Origin: Bactericera cockerelli
Taxonomy: Eukaryota; Arthropoda; Insecta; Hemiptera; Triozidae
Direction of reading: 5' to 3'
Assembly (NCBI GenBank): GCA_024516035.1
Contig: CM044967.1
Span: forward strand, 17,396,810-17,460,809
DNA: 64,000 nucleotides
Shown here: positions 33,682 to 45,230 of the stretch, piece after piece
Position numbering within the stretch: position 1 is the stretch's first letter
How the letters are laid out: each line of letters begins with the position of its first letter
Notes under the pieces: generated by a model
The model's input: the letters and a program-made list of their open reading frames with translations, nothing else
Database searches by the model: none
Told to the model about the DNA's origin: nothing
Made by a program: the position numbers and the translations under genes

Positions 33682-33880
33682 ATCTCAGTAACTCGATCCA
33701 TAAGGCAGCGGACTCGTAACCAGAGGTCGGTGGTTCGAGTCCCATGTTAAGGAAAGATTTAGGAAAGCGAGTCTGTCTACACTACAACCAGATACAACAC
33801 AGACCACAAGCGTCTACAGTAGATTCAAAGCTACGAAATATAAAAGGCTCTGAAACATTCATCTTTATTAATAATAAAAA
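33682..33880 (+). mobile_element. Chimeric SINE: SINE-C head joined to SINE-F tail
   Basis: 33682-33775 is SINE-C (CTCAGTAACTCGATCCATAA ... AGGAAAGCGAGTCTG). From 33785 the sequence CAACACAGACCACAAGCGTC then TACAGTAG and GGCTCTGAAACATTCAT is the SINE-F tail. The join is direct. Confidence 0.6.
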
Positions 33881-33889
33881 AAAATCTGG

Positions 33890-33912
33890 TGTAAACATCA
33901 CACGACTTTCCT
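33890..33912 (+). repeat. Short dispersed motif TGGTGTAAACATCACACGAC
   Basis: The same 23-bp piece, TGGTGTGAACATCACACGAC followed by TTTCC, occurs at 42272-42294. Confidence 0.5.
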
Positions 33913-34189
33913 TATTACTCAAAAAGGAGTCGAATTCCGCCACTGGTGGCTCAATGGTAACAGATAACTAGAAATCAATGCCAAATTCGTAATCAGCACT
34001 TCAAAATCATTGAATTTGATATGTGACAACCCACATCTAGGATGTATAATAAAAAAGTTAGTCAAAGCGGGTCCCCGGTAAATACCGGTAAATAGGGGCC
34101 GAGGTCCAAAAAGTTCAAGATATAAAAAAAATGATCAGAATAGACCCCTATTATTTTTTTAATCTAAGAAAACATTGTTCTCCAATTTT

Positions 34190-34379
34190 TTTTGTATCTT
34201 TAACCAATTCAAAGAAATCGCGCATGCGGCTAATCTTTGCGGCCCTGTGGCCGCAGAATGCGGCCGATTTCAACCAAAAGTTTCGTGGTTCGTCTGGTGT
34301 ATAAAATTGATTTCCATACTAAATTTCAAGTCTCTAGCTCTTACCGTTCTTGAGATATCCTGTTCACAGACAGACAGAC

Positions 34380-34410
<31 letters not shown>

Positions 34411-34545
34411 GCACGGACCAATGGCTGAAAATAAGTTTTTTGGTATCCTGAGGCTATGATTCGTCCAGAAATGTAAAAAACTGGGTAGGTCAAATTTTCG
34501 ACGAATACAATACTTTCCTTATTATAAGATAAGGAAAGTAAAAAA
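34190..34545 (+). mobile_element. Repeat with CAGA microsatellite core
   Basis: AAATTTCAAGTCTCTAGCTC then CGTTCTTGAGATATCCTGTT, then CAGA repeats (34365-34410), then AATACAATACTTTCC and a short AAGGAAAGTA end. This arrangement is a common insect dispersed repeat. Class unassigned. Confidence 0.5.
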
Positions 34546-34707
34546 CAGTCGAACTTGGAATGTAGGAGAACTTGGATTTTTTATTTTATATCCACGTTTC
34601 TATTTATATATCCAGAAAAAGGTTTATTAGCCCTAATAGAGAAGTAAAATTGACCTGGAAATGATTTTCTTTTACATCCAGCTTTGACTGTACAATTGTA
34701 CATACTT

Positions 34708-34756
34708 TTTCGGAGGGGTTTAACGTCGCTTTCAACTGCATGGTCATACCACGATG
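34708..34756 (-). mobile_element. SINE tail with GCGACGTTAAAC
   Basis: Minus strand: CATGCAGTTGAAAGCGACGT then TAAACCCC. Same tail as at 7250 and 23358. Confidence 0.5.
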
Positions 34757-36222
34757 TATATATGCATATAAATAATAACAACAACAAAAATATATTCGCC
34801 AATGCATCCAGTCACAACTCACTCCATGATTCATCTCTCATGTTCCCAGTCCACTCCAGCACTGAGCCCAGATATTCAAACTTGTCCACTGCTAGTGGCT
34901 GTCCTTGAAGAACAGTCCTTCCTCTTGTAGTGAAGAATTAGTACCTACTTAGTACCATTGTTTCGAAAATCGAAAAGCTCAACTGTTTATAGCGAAAAAA
35001 AAATAATAGGCACAAAAGTCTTTTTATAGTTTTAGTGTTTACCGATATCCTGGCCCCGATTACGTACCAAAAGAGTTACTTTGTAAAAAGTATTATTTTT
35101 GCTGGTAGAACTCTATTTTTGTTTTGACTGACTGATTTGAGTTTTGATTCTTCTTCTTGCATGATGTCCGATGGAGTGAGGTGGACTGGCAGATAAAATC
35201 GTATATCGATAGGTGCTGCTTCAATCAAACTTCATGGTCTAAAAAATATAAAGAATAATCAAGTCAAAAAGAAAAAAAAATTGTATGATGTCCGATGTCG
35301 ACATGTTATTTATTTGCTGTGGATCTGAGTTTCCAAAGTTAACTTTGCGAAAAACTATGACTTTTGCTTCACTTTAAATTTCTCAGGATGCGACAACTCT
35401 GTTTGCTCTAATTTATCCATTGAGACAGTTTAAAACATTATGAAAGAGACGAAAGATATGAGAGGCAAATATTAGGTAGGTATTCGTGAAAAAAATTGTA
35501 CTGAAAAAATAATTTTACCCTTATTTTGACATTGATAGGTATTAAGTTACTGTAGCTCCTTATTCTGAAGGTCTTGGAACCTTCAACCAAGATCTGAGTT
35601 TTGATAATTGAATATTTTCTCACAAAGGTGCTTTCTGATTCAGACCAAAGGTGCTTTCTGATTCAGGATTTTTCAAGTTCGAGTAGGTATTATAAACTCA
35701 AAACTCACATTCTGCCTGTTTTATAGTGTCAACAGCAAACATACTAAATTTCAGCTTGATCGAGCTTTGGGTTCTCTAGATTTTAACTTTGATAAATACA
35801 AACGATTCATTTCTTAATTAAAGATGATTAGATAAGTTGCTATTATAAAGTGACTAAGTATATTTTAATCAGGCTTTAGCAGGCCCATTTGAAATAATTA
35901 AAGGACCATAATTATACTATTCAATGTGTCTTACTCTTACGAGATTTATAATTCTACTATTTCTAATTTATAATGTAAACTAATCGATATTTAAAATTAT
36001 AAATAATAAAAAGTCCTCATCAGCAAAAACAACGTTCAAAATAGGACTATTTTTTCGTGATACGTTATATTAGTTATGTTTGGAAACAAAAAGCCGATAT
36101 TTTCTATTTTTGAACCAGTATGCATAACGTTAATTCGGAGGAAACTTTGAAAGTCGTAAGAAAAATAATGAAAACACCAATCTGCAAAATTGTTTTTATG
36201 TTCTAAGTACATTGAAAGAACG
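34757..36222. other. Intronic spacer up to the assembly gap
   Basis: No gene or named repeat recognised. GTGCTTTCTGATTCAG is directly duplicated at 35628-35666. Confidence 0.4.
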
Positions 36223-36322
36223 NNNNNNNNNNNNNNNNNNNNNNNNNNNNNNNNNNNNNNNNNNNNNNNNNNNNNNNNNNNNNNNNNNNNNNNNNNNNNN
36301 NNNNNNNNNNNNNNNNNNNNNN
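36223..36322. other. Assembly gap, exactly 100 N
   Basis: A 100-N run is the usual convention for a gap of unknown size. Distances across it are not reliable, and a missing Sox exon could lie here. Confidence 0.95.
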
Positions 36323-36392
36323 ACTATATTTCACCATTGGTGATATCATTATTTTCTTCGTTGTAAAGAGCAGCTTTAATGTGAAGGTTGCT

Positions 36393-36605
36393 GCATTGAT
36401 AGTCAAATGGTTCAGGCGCTAGTCTGGTAATTCAGCTAGCGTAGGCATCCGTTGTTCGAATCCCATCCAATGAATGAAAACTCTTATTACTTTGAGCATC
36501 AAACCACATAATAATAAGACGCTGTGGGTTAGGTAGGTGGTAGAAAATGTTTGGAGCATTCACGTCCTTTGGTGGATACCTTCCACTAAAGAGTATTATT
36601 ATTAA
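36393..36605 (+). mobile_element. Diverged SINE-A copy
   Basis: Complete but with many substitutions in the head (GCATTGATAGTCAAATGGTT). Confidence 0.75.
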
Positions 36606-36623
36606 TGATGCCCTATCATAAAA

Positions 36624-36712
36624 AATCGGAGGGTTAGATGATAGAAAATGCTTTGAGCATTAACCTCGCCTGGTGGATACCTTTCAGTAAAGAGTATTAT
36701 TATTATTGATGT
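36624..36712 (+). mobile_element. SINE-A tail, second copy
   Basis: Only GGGTTAGATGATAGAAAATG to AGAGTATTATTATTATTGAT is present. It follows the full copy in the same direction with a shared TATTATTATT(A)ATGATG boundary, so tail duplication is likely. Confidence 0.65.
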
Positions 36713-37194
36713 TCTTTCATCAAACCGGTGATTTTCAAGGGCATTTTCAACATAAGGAACTGCCTGTAGTTGAAGCTAAATTGCAGCACTTTCTCAACCA
36801 TTGGTGACAATTCTTAGTTTTCCAAAAAAAAAGTCCTACCACTTTATTCTTTGGTATTCCAAGATCATTTTCTACGCACAGTCAGCCGGTAGTGTTTTTA
36901 AATTGCAAGTCGTACATATTCGATATTACCTATTGCTGTCGAAGGTCGATTAGAATGAGCATCACTGCCTACAGACGCACGGCCATCTTTAAACCGCTTG
37001 TACCACTCTGGTATCTGTATTTTTCCTATATTTTCGTTTCTGAAAGCCTACTGTATAATCGTATCTCTGTTTTGCCTGTAATGTTCGTTTGTGTTCTTAA
37101 AAGACTTGTGTACCATTTCAATAGTTTCTGTAGGTATACAGACAAATAAATTGAATTGCTTGAATTTCCTTTCGTAAAGATACAAACTCTTTGA

Positions 37195-37880
37195 TCTATT
37201 ACTTCCGAGGAATTTCTAATATTAGAAATCGGAAGTATTGTGTTCGTTTTTGTAAAAAAAAATATTTTTTTGCTCCGATTTCAATTTTTTTCATATTTCT
37301 GGACGTTTCATAACCTACTGAGTAAATTTGGTTTTGTGTCCGTCTGTCGGTCTGTCGATCCGTCGGTCTGTTAAAACGATTCCTTGTAACGCGCAAATCT
37401 CGGAAACTACTCGACCGATTTTGATGAAATTTTGCACACATCTAGGAGACATTCTGTAGATGGTTCCATTTTAAATTCATCGAATTCATACCAGCGGTTC
37501 TGAGTGATAGAGACCATGCGCCTGACCACTAACTTTTTACTTAAACGCTTATATCTCGTGAACGGTACACCCGATTTCGATGAAATTTTGTAAGAATATG
37601 CATATTATTGTTTTACATAGGTTATTTATATTTATTTTTAAATTAATTATAATTTGACTCTGATATTTAAGAAAATCCGAAATTTTGGACAAAAAAGTAA
37701 AAAAATAAGGACCACGACTTGCCGATACAGAATTTTTTGTGGAATTCAGATTGTAGAAAAACGATATTCTACCATATAAAACAAATTTGAAGAAAATCGG
37801 TTGAGCCGTTGGAGATACAAGTAATTTTCTATAAAATCTCAAAATTGGCACGTGTTTACAATGTGAAGCAATCACGAGGA
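37195..37880 (-). mobile_element. Arthropod-type dispersed repeat with CGGTCTGTCGATCCGTCGG
   Basis: The + strand carries GTCCGTCTGTCGGTCTGTCG then CGCAAATCTCGGAAACTACT and CGACCGATTTTGATGAAATT. A second weaker copy of ATATCTCGTGAACGGTACAC and CCGATTTCGATGAAATTTTG follows at 37550-37590. These phrases are widespread in insect transposable-element ends. The minus-strand frame across it is not a host gene. Confidence 0.55.
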
Positions 37881-38459
37881 AGTATTGTGTCCATAATTGG
37901 CAGTGTTTTTTTTTTTTTTCTTCTTCTATTTTCTTTTTTTGAGAACCACCTTCAACGAACATAAAAAGAACCAGTGTTAACAAAACACTAGCTGTGTATG
38001 AACTAAATGACCCATTAGTAACTCCAAGCAACCGATAAGTTTTTGTAAAGTTAATGGTTGTACCAAACAGTGATCGCTCCAACCGTTTTGGCAAGGAATT
38101 TAAAGAAAGGTCGGATATTTTTGAAATCGATAAGACCGTTGATTATTCAGCTTGGGTTAGGTTCCCGGGTTTGGAACACACCCAATGCATGGATTTTTCT
38201 TTCGATTTTGTTTAACCAAACCACCTAAGGCACCAAAACAACTTCTGGCTTAAAGGGATTCATAAGTCCTTTAACCTGAGTGTAAAAAAATTCTGTTCAG
38301 CCTATTCTGTTTAATAAAAATCCCATAAAACTTATTCAATAAGAGGTAGTCCAATCATATTATGGTGAACTATATACTATGCACATTGCACATGTCCTAG
38401 GCAAATATGGTACCTTTATTTTCAAATTTTGATCAAATTGATTTCCAAATTGGAAAAGC

Positions 38460-38461
38460 TC

Positions 38462-38492
<31 letters not shown>

Positions 38493-38640
38493 ACATTTTG
38501 GATCAAGTTTAATTTACATAATATAACATAGAATATATACATACATACATAGAAATTAAAATTAACAAAACAAAACTTGATCAAGGGCGGTGCTAATGCC
38601 AACGGCATTCTCTTCCGCACCACCCTTGATAAAAAAAAGA
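38460..38640 (-). mobile_element. 3' end of a polyadenylated retroelement with conserved hairpin
   Basis: Minus strand: CAAGGGTGGTGCGGAAGAGA, ATGCCGTTGGCATTAGCACC, TTGATCAAGTTTTGTTTTGT, then AAACTTGATCCAAAATGT and an A-run of about 30. The TTGATCAAG and CTTGATCCAA motifs also flank the copy at 26430. Confidence 0.65.
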
Positions 38641-39455
38641 TAAAAGAGATAAAAAAGAAGAAGACAAAGACAAAGAAAAAAGAAAAGAAATTATATACAT
38701 AAAAAGAAGAAAAATAAAATAATGAAATATGGGTTAAAATTTTGTCATTGTACGTTTTGAAACGCGTTCTGAACATTTTTCAAATCAATTTCCAGCTAGA
38801 GAACACTTCTTCTAGCCTCAATTTTTCTTCGCAAACCCGTGAGGAAATACGGTGATAATTGAGGGTTCTTTCCCTTCTTACTCACCACTAGATGTGGTTT
38901 TTTATTATGTTTAAAAAATAAAATATAATTTATGAACTTCTCTTCTTAGGCATCATAAAAATATTATATTATCCTAAAGGGCAGTCAGCGCTTTGTCGAG
39001 ATAACCACTCGGTGTGTTTTTTTTTTTGCTATGGATTCTTTTTGCTATGGACTTCAATGCAGAATATATTACGAGCTTGTGTCCATCATGTTTATCACAT
39101 CTTGGAAGTATGAACCTCTAGGCTCTGGGTCTTCAGCTAGTGTGTATTCCTGGAATTTTTTCCCTTTACCATATTATTCATGAAAACAGTAATTGTATCT
39201 TATTATTAGATACTAAATACTTTAAATGTCCCAAAAGCTTTGTTTTTTTTTTCTCGTAGAATTGTTATAATCAGGATATTTTTTCCCACAAATTTCTTGT
39301 ACGACTCGTTTTTTTTCTGTAGTCGTCTACACATCATCACGAGTGACAGGAATCTTTCAATTTCTGTCATTCGTGTGACGTGTGAGGTAATTCCTGACGC
39401 ATATGGTGATGTCACAGGAGGAGTGAGGTTTGATCGATCATATATCTACTATTGT

Positions 39456-39668
39456 GCACTGGTAGTCAAGTGGTTAACGAGCTAGTCTGGTAATCCAGGT
39501 AGTGTAGGGGTCCGTTGGTTCGAATCCAAACCAGTGCATGAATTTTTCCTCATTAATTTGAGTTTGTGACCATATAATAATAAGACTCTGAGGGTATAAG
39601 GTGGTAGAAAATGCTTTGAGCATTAACCTCGCCTGGTGGTTATCTTCCACTAAAGAGTGTTATTATTC
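39456..39668 (+). mobile_element. SINE-A copy, full length
   Basis: Close to consensus from GCACTGGTAGTCAAGTGGTT to CCACTAAAGAGTGTTATTATT, so it is probably one of the younger copies. Confidence 0.85.
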
Positions 39669-39929
39669 TTGTGATACAAGCCTACCTCAGTATGTCGTTT
39701 AAAATATTGTCAGATGCCTACATCAAGTAGGTTTGGGAAAAGGTAAATTGAAACAAGAAGAAGTTACCTTTGTTTCTTTCTTTTTTTTTTAGATTGTTCT
39801 AACGAAGCTATTTTGTTAGCTCCACTTACAAGAAAATTCTGTCCGATCCGGTGTCAATCTTACGACTTGGGTCTCGTTCGATAAAGTTTTCCCACTCTCA
39901 TATTCCTTAAATCTCCCTTTCAACCACTC

Positions 39930-40195
39930 CGATGGGTATATTTGGGTAAATGACACACTCTGATTGAGTTATTTGGGTAAACAACACACTCTGATTGGGT
40001 TATTTGGGTAAACAACACACTCTAATTGTTATTATTTTGGTAAACAACACACTCTGATTGGGTTATTTGGGTAAGTGACACACCCTGATTGGGTTATTTG
40101 GGTAAATGACACACTCTGATTGCGTTATTTGGGTAAACAACACACTCTGATTGGGTTATTTGGGTAAATAACACACTCTGCTTGGGTTATTTGAA
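39930..40195 (+). repeat. Tandem array of a 31-bp unit
   Basis: GGGTTATTTGGGTAAACAAC then ACACTCTGATT repeats about eight times with AACAAC/AATGAC variants. Confidence 0.85.
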
Positions 40196-40381
40196 CGAAA
40201 TGTGACGGTTGAAAAGGAGATTTGGGGATTTTGACAGAGATAGTAGGTACTTCTGGAATGAGGCTCAGGTCGCTTTCCTCTTCTTTCCTCTTCTACTCTG
40301 TCTTATCCCGCTCAGGCAGGGTCGACATTGTTCAACTTTTGGCACATTTTTTACGGCTGGGTGCCCTTCCTGACGCCAACG

Positions 40382-40618
40382 ATTTTATTTGAATTAACGT
40401 CCTGGATTAGGACGTTAGGGGTTTTACCCTCCATTCGCTGGAAATCATACCAGCTACCCACATTAACCTCACCTAGCCTGGGTAGGGCCGGAAATGCCAG
40501 CATCACATATACGAACGGAACAGAATTTTCTGTGTGAAAAGTCTGCTCCGACCGGGGATCGAACTCAGGATCTCCGGACTATGGGCAGTAGTCACAACCG
40601 TTACGCCACGGAGGCTGG
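40382..40618 (-). mobile_element. SINE-E copy, full length
   Basis: SINE-E on its own strand: CCTCCGTGGCGTAACGGTTG, box B-like GAGTTCGATCCC, GCATTTCCGGCCCTACC, TGGGTGAGGTTAATGTGGGT, ATGGAGGGTAAAACCCC, then a hairpin built from CGTCCT and AGGACGTTAA. Here the hairpin is at 40396-40425. Confidence 0.75.
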
Positions 40619-40671
40619 CTTTCCTATATTCTATTAAAAAATTTGATAGTAGAAGTACAAGAAGAGCTTTA

Positions 40672-40715
40672 TTAGACTGTCAGCGCAAGACAGGTAGTCC
40701 CATTACGCTTACAGT
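40672..40715 (-). mobile_element. Retroposon tail with GGGACTACCTGTCTTG
   Basis: Minus strand: TAATGGGACTACCTGTCTTG then CGCTGACAGTCTAATAAAGC. Matches 22740-22800. Confidence 0.55.
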
Positions 40716-40945
40716 GGGGTCTGGGGTTTATGAAATGGCTCTTTTGTTAGATTTATTTTCTATCGAAGATGTTTTCACAATTCTTCTCCACATCCATATT
40801 GCTTCCATTTCCTTCACATTTCTCCAATGTGCTACATAAACGTGTCATAGAAAAAAAGATTCGTCATTGGATCAAAAGATGGATCATTTGTTTTTATTTG
40901 ACCATTTTTTTCTTTTCAACACATTACCCATATAAATTAGAGTAG

Positions 40946-41003
40946 ATAGAGTAAAGGGTCTGTAGTCAAGGTATTTTCAGTATTACCTCGGTAGTATAAA
41001 CAA
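40946..41003 (+). mobile_element. LINE-type tail with CGGTAGTATAAACAAG
   Basis: GAGTAAAGGGTCTGTAGTCA then TTTTCAGTATTACCTCGGTA and GTATAAACAAGC. Confidence 0.5.
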
Positions 41004-41360
41004 GCTATCTTCTTTTTCTTTCACTTTGCCTTTTTCCAAAAATGCTTGGGGTTGGTAATGCTCAACTGGGTCGGTAATGCTCAACCTCTTCTTGATGGGT
41101 GAGAATGTTTAGTTCTGGCACTCCTTCTTCGAAATTTTAAGTTTGGGTGATCTTTATTATTTGATGCGAGACCCGTCAGGATGTTGGGCTCTCTCTATTT
41201 CAAACGTATTTAAAACTTTTTGGCCAGTCAGCTAAGCTGTTTAAGGGTTTTGTTCCTGTTAGTTGCCTTTGCATCGTACAACAAGAGAAACCTGGAATCG
41301 GTAACAGCCTTCCATTCTTCATTATGTTTCGGCAAATTCAGAATATCACAGGCCATTCAC

Positions 41361-41505
41361 CTACATCAGTAGCTTGATCGATGAGGCGGCGGACTTGTAA
41401 CCTGGAGTTCAGTGGTTCAAGTCCCGGTTTCAGCGTGGATTTAGTAAAAGCGATTTTGTGCAGTTGTAATACCACGAAAGTGATTATCACAAATATGATA
41501 ACTTA
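41361..41505 (+). mobile_element. SINE-C copy
   Basis: Head and body complete (ATCAGTAGCTTGATCGATGA ... AATATGATAACTTA). The hairpin CACGAAAGTGATTA is present. Confidence 0.8.
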
Positions 41506-43160
41506 TTATAGACCATTCTAGAGAACGGTTGCACCCGAGTTACGGCCAAAGGCATGGTTCTATATTTAATTTTCTTTACTCTCTTCGACACAATGAGGCA
41601 TTACCGTACATCGTTTTGGGCCGTTACTCAGCGCCACAGCTCAAGACCATCCCCCTTGAGTTTGATCACAATTATTTAGTTAAGGTATGAAGCTTTATCA
41701 ACAACTGTGTTTAATAATGGACACAACGTTGGTCACGGATGAGAACTGAGACTCGCAAGAATCGCTCAGTACAAATATTACGCTGCCCGACATTCCTCCT
41801 GGTGAATTCATGGGCAAGATCATTAGGTATGTATTTTTGCGAATATTTACGAACAGAGAGCGACCAAGAATTCGAAATAAGAAATATATTGATGACACCA
41901 GTATTCTAGAAGCTGGACCAACACAGACATAATATCAAAGCATTGTATCCCATTGTATCCCATCTTTCAGTTTAAGTAGCGATCGTTTATCCTAAGCTCA
42001 GACAACTTTTATAGAATACATATAAGAATATATTATACCTACCATATCTAGCCTCAAAGACAACTAACTTGTTTACATTGAACGTCAAAAAATCTGCTGC
42101 CTGGCTGTCACCTTAGCTCCGCCCAGCATACAACTAGTTCTGATTTCCATAAATAACAAAACAACCAATCCGATTCAAAAGTTTGTACTTGTGTGTATAC
42201 CTACGGTTGCCGGTGAGTAGGAACATACTATCATTGAGTTCACGCAAGAGCTTTTCAGCATATGCTGGCGCTGGTGTGAACATCACACGACTTTCCATTA
42301 CCATTCATGGAACATGGAAATTTGCAACAGTTTATAAAAAAAAAAAACTGACAGAACAAATATCATAAATCAATATATCGGCATCAAATAATTCGGAGTT
42401 AGGAGACCCCATCAACACGTAAATTTCCAGTGAAAACCGGACTGTTTTTTTTCTCGCGATCACACAACTTTGTGTCTGCTGTTTCGGAGCAAGTAAAAAG
42501 GTACACGTTTTATGTGGGATTGATTTCTTACACCCGTACCTCAGTGAATTTATGCGGCTTTTTTAGTATTAGAAATTGTTCATCGATATGTACCTATTGT
42601 TAGCATAATCGGATGCTGTTGGTATGATGGGAAATCTCTTGCGCTTATGGTCTAAGTAGAGAAGTGGTTTATTTATACTGTCAGCTCAAGACAGGTAGTC
42701 CCATTACGCTAACAGTTTAGCTGTAATAACATCGTTATTTTTGTACCAAGATCGGTCTCATGTTCCAAACTACTGGAAAATGTAATTAATCTCGATCTAC
42801 AGCTAAACAAAAATTATTCATAGCTCAAAGGATCTTATTTTTTTCCATCTTGATCTACCAATGGTCAATGGTTCATAGAATTTTTCAAACTCACGACAAT
42901 TTTGGAAAATTCATTTTTTTTAGTCAGAAATCGTGGTTGAGGCAAAAAATCCTTGAAAATGCAAATAACTTTTTATGCTAAGGTAAAATAAAATTCTTCA
43001 TTCCGACAAAACTTCTTTCCTGCTCGCGTAGAATAATTTAGTAGAATGGCTTGGCGGGAATCGATCCTTGTCACAAACATTCGTTAAAAATACTATACGT
43101 ATATTTAAAAATAAATTGTATAAATGTACGTAATCAACGACTATATACTATTTATTTAAC
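41506..43160. other. Spacer with small repeat pieces
   Basis: Contains a retroposon tail (42668-42712, minus) and the CATCACACGACTTTCC motif (42280). A 78-bp segment from 41757 to 41842 followed by GTATGT could in principle be an exon, but there is no convincing acceptor. Confidence 0.35.
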
Positions 43161-43368
43161 CAACCTCAGTAGCTGGATCGATGAGGCGGCGGACTTGTAA
43201 TATGGAGGTCGGTGGTTTGAGCTCCATGTTCGGCCAAAATTTGGCAAGTTTGAGTAATTTATTGTGATTTCACAATAAAATTGTGATTATAAATCAAATA
43301 CTTAGAATGGAGCGTAACACCCCCCTCGTGATGCGACGTTAAACCCAAATTAAAAATAAATAAAAAAT
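43161..43368 (+). mobile_element. SINE-C copy with complete GCGACGTTAAAC tail
   Basis: The only SINE-C copy here that continues past the body to CCCCCTCGTGATGCGACGTT then AAACCCAAAT and A/T-rich DNA. It shows that the other SINE-C copies may be tail-truncated or a short subfamily. Confidence 0.75.
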
Positions 43369-44225
43369 ATTAAAAAAAGATCTGTTGGAATTTGCGTTTT
43401 TTTTTACTTGGGTATAAAATTTATGAAGGGTAGTTTTTCGATGTCTCTTACTCGGTAGAACCGCTAGACCTGAGTCTGCCAAAAATCCAACCCTGGCGGT
43501 TTGTTGCTTGCACCGTCTTTTAGAATTGATTGAAAAACAATAAATTCAATGTCATATTTCTAGCTTCAACCATTCAAAAGTTATGACTTCGTCCAAAGGT
43601 CAAAATTCTTGTACACTCCTTAAGCATAAATTAGGCAGCATAGTGACTCTCTGTCCTTCGAAATCGAATATACACTTGGTTCTATTTAAAAGCTCATCGT
43701 GTATCATATTGTATCATCGTGTATCATTTTATGTTTATTTATATGTAGCTTTAAGTTTTAAGTTTTTTCTTTTTGTAGGACCAATTATTGTAAAATGGGT
43801 TAGATCCCGTAGATATTCTAAATAAAATAATAATATTAGGTAGATAGTTTACAGGACATAAAACATGAGTTTCACTCTCCTTATGTCATATTTTCTAACT
43901 TTTCATAAAAATAAATGGTTTCAACAGATTGATTACTGTTGTAGTTTGGACCCTATCTCCATATCATTTCAATTCGGGTACCTGATTTTGAACGGAAAGC
44001 TAAAATTGAGAAAGCAGCGTCGGTTCTAATAAAGAAACTTTCATAAGAAAAGAAAAAATCAACTTTCAGAAGCACGTTATATTTCAAGCCGCTATTTCAA
44101 ACAGTCCAGAAGCTATTATCACCTTGTAATGATAAGACCTCCTTTTATCAATACAAGGTTTCCCTTTTACTGCACTTTACAGTAAAATACCAGTTTATCT
44201 TTTACCATCTTAGTAATAGATCCAT

Positions 44226-44355
44226 GCACTGGTTATCGCAGTGGTTAAGGCGCTAGTCTGGTGATCCAGGTAGCGTAGGGATCCGTTGGTTCGAGACCCA
44301 TTCCACGCAAGAATTTATCCTCGTTTATTTGAGGCTTTGACCACTTAATAATAGC
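44226..44355 (+). mobile_element. SINE-A copy, 3' truncated
   Basis: Head complete (GCACTGGTTATCGCAGTGGT ...) and body to TTTGACCACTTAATAATA, then tail absent. Confidence 0.75.
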
Positions 44356-44480
44356 ACCAAAACACTTAATAATTTTTTAATTTATTTATTTATCTTTAAG
44401 TGCAATACAAAACAGATGTATGTCAATTAAAATGAAATTTGACATACACCCAATGACATAATAGCACCAAAACACTTAAT
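44340..44480 (+). repeat. Direct duplication flanking a TGTATGTC segment
   Basis: ATAGCACCAAAACACTTAAT occurs at 44351 and 44460. Between the copies TGTATGTCAATTAAAATG and its inverse-like TTTGACATACACC can pair. Confidence 0.5.
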
Positions 44481-44499
44481 AATAGCACTAAGAAGAGTA

Positions 44500-44765
44500 T
44501 AGTGGAACTCAAGGGATCGGAAATGTATTCTCTTATTGTCAGGTTCCTCTTATAAAGAGCATATTTTCCCTTATAGAAAGTGAATTAAATCTGGAAATTG
44601 TTCTCTTATATCAAGGTTTCTCTTATAACCAGTTTTTTTTTATATAAACCTGGGTTTCTCTTATATCCAGTATTCTTATATCCAGGTTTCTGTTATATCC
44701 AGTTTTCTTATATTATCCAGGTTTCTCCTATATCCAGTTTTCTCTTATATCCAGATTTGACTGTA
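44500..44765 (-). mobile_element. Pogo/Tigger-like MITE relative, internally repeated
   Basis: TCTTATATCCAGGTTTCT recurs about seven times and the end reads ATCCAGATTTGACTGTACTA, close to the terminal repeat at 47090. The left end is AGTGGAACTCAAGGGATC. Confidence 0.55.
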
Positions 44766-45230
44766 CTATAGTATTTAGATATCGTAATCACTCCTTACCT
44801 ACAGTACATTTCAATATTATCGAGATGTAACGTTATCTCAACCCCAGACTTCATTAGTATAGTTTTGACATCTCCACTGAAAAAAATATTTCAGGGATCA
44901 CCCGAAGAAATTATGGAATATCGAATGAGATGATGATTCACTATGAATTACGAGAACCAGTACGGTAATGTTAGGTTATTATGGGCCAGGCCTGACAACA
45001 CCAATGGAAAAATATCAGAAAATTTAATTTTAGTGGTAGTTTTTTCATCTCCACTAAAAATGGGCCCAATAAATTATCAAGTATCGAATGAGATGATATG
45101 AGATGTAGTTATCATTTCACCTTTTAATTATGAGAACGAGTAATCTTGGCTTTTATGATCAGACCTGACAACGCTAATGCCAAAATAGTCCTGAACTGTT
45201 TAACAGTTCAAATTCTAAAAAAACGATCGT

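Noticed and set aside
37549..38094. 181-codon minus-strand open frame
   Set aside because: It runs across a dispersed arthropod repeat and an A/T-rich tract. No domain and biased residues (Lys, Phe, Ile).
38360..38776. 138-codon minus-strand open frame
   Set aside because: Phe/Lys-rich translation of poly(A) and A/G-rich runs around a retroelement 3' end.
41757..41842. Possible exon ending in GTATGT
   Set aside because: The frame reads reasonably (LPDIPPGEFMGKII) but there is no pyrimidine tract or convincing acceptor and no match to the missing HMG box.
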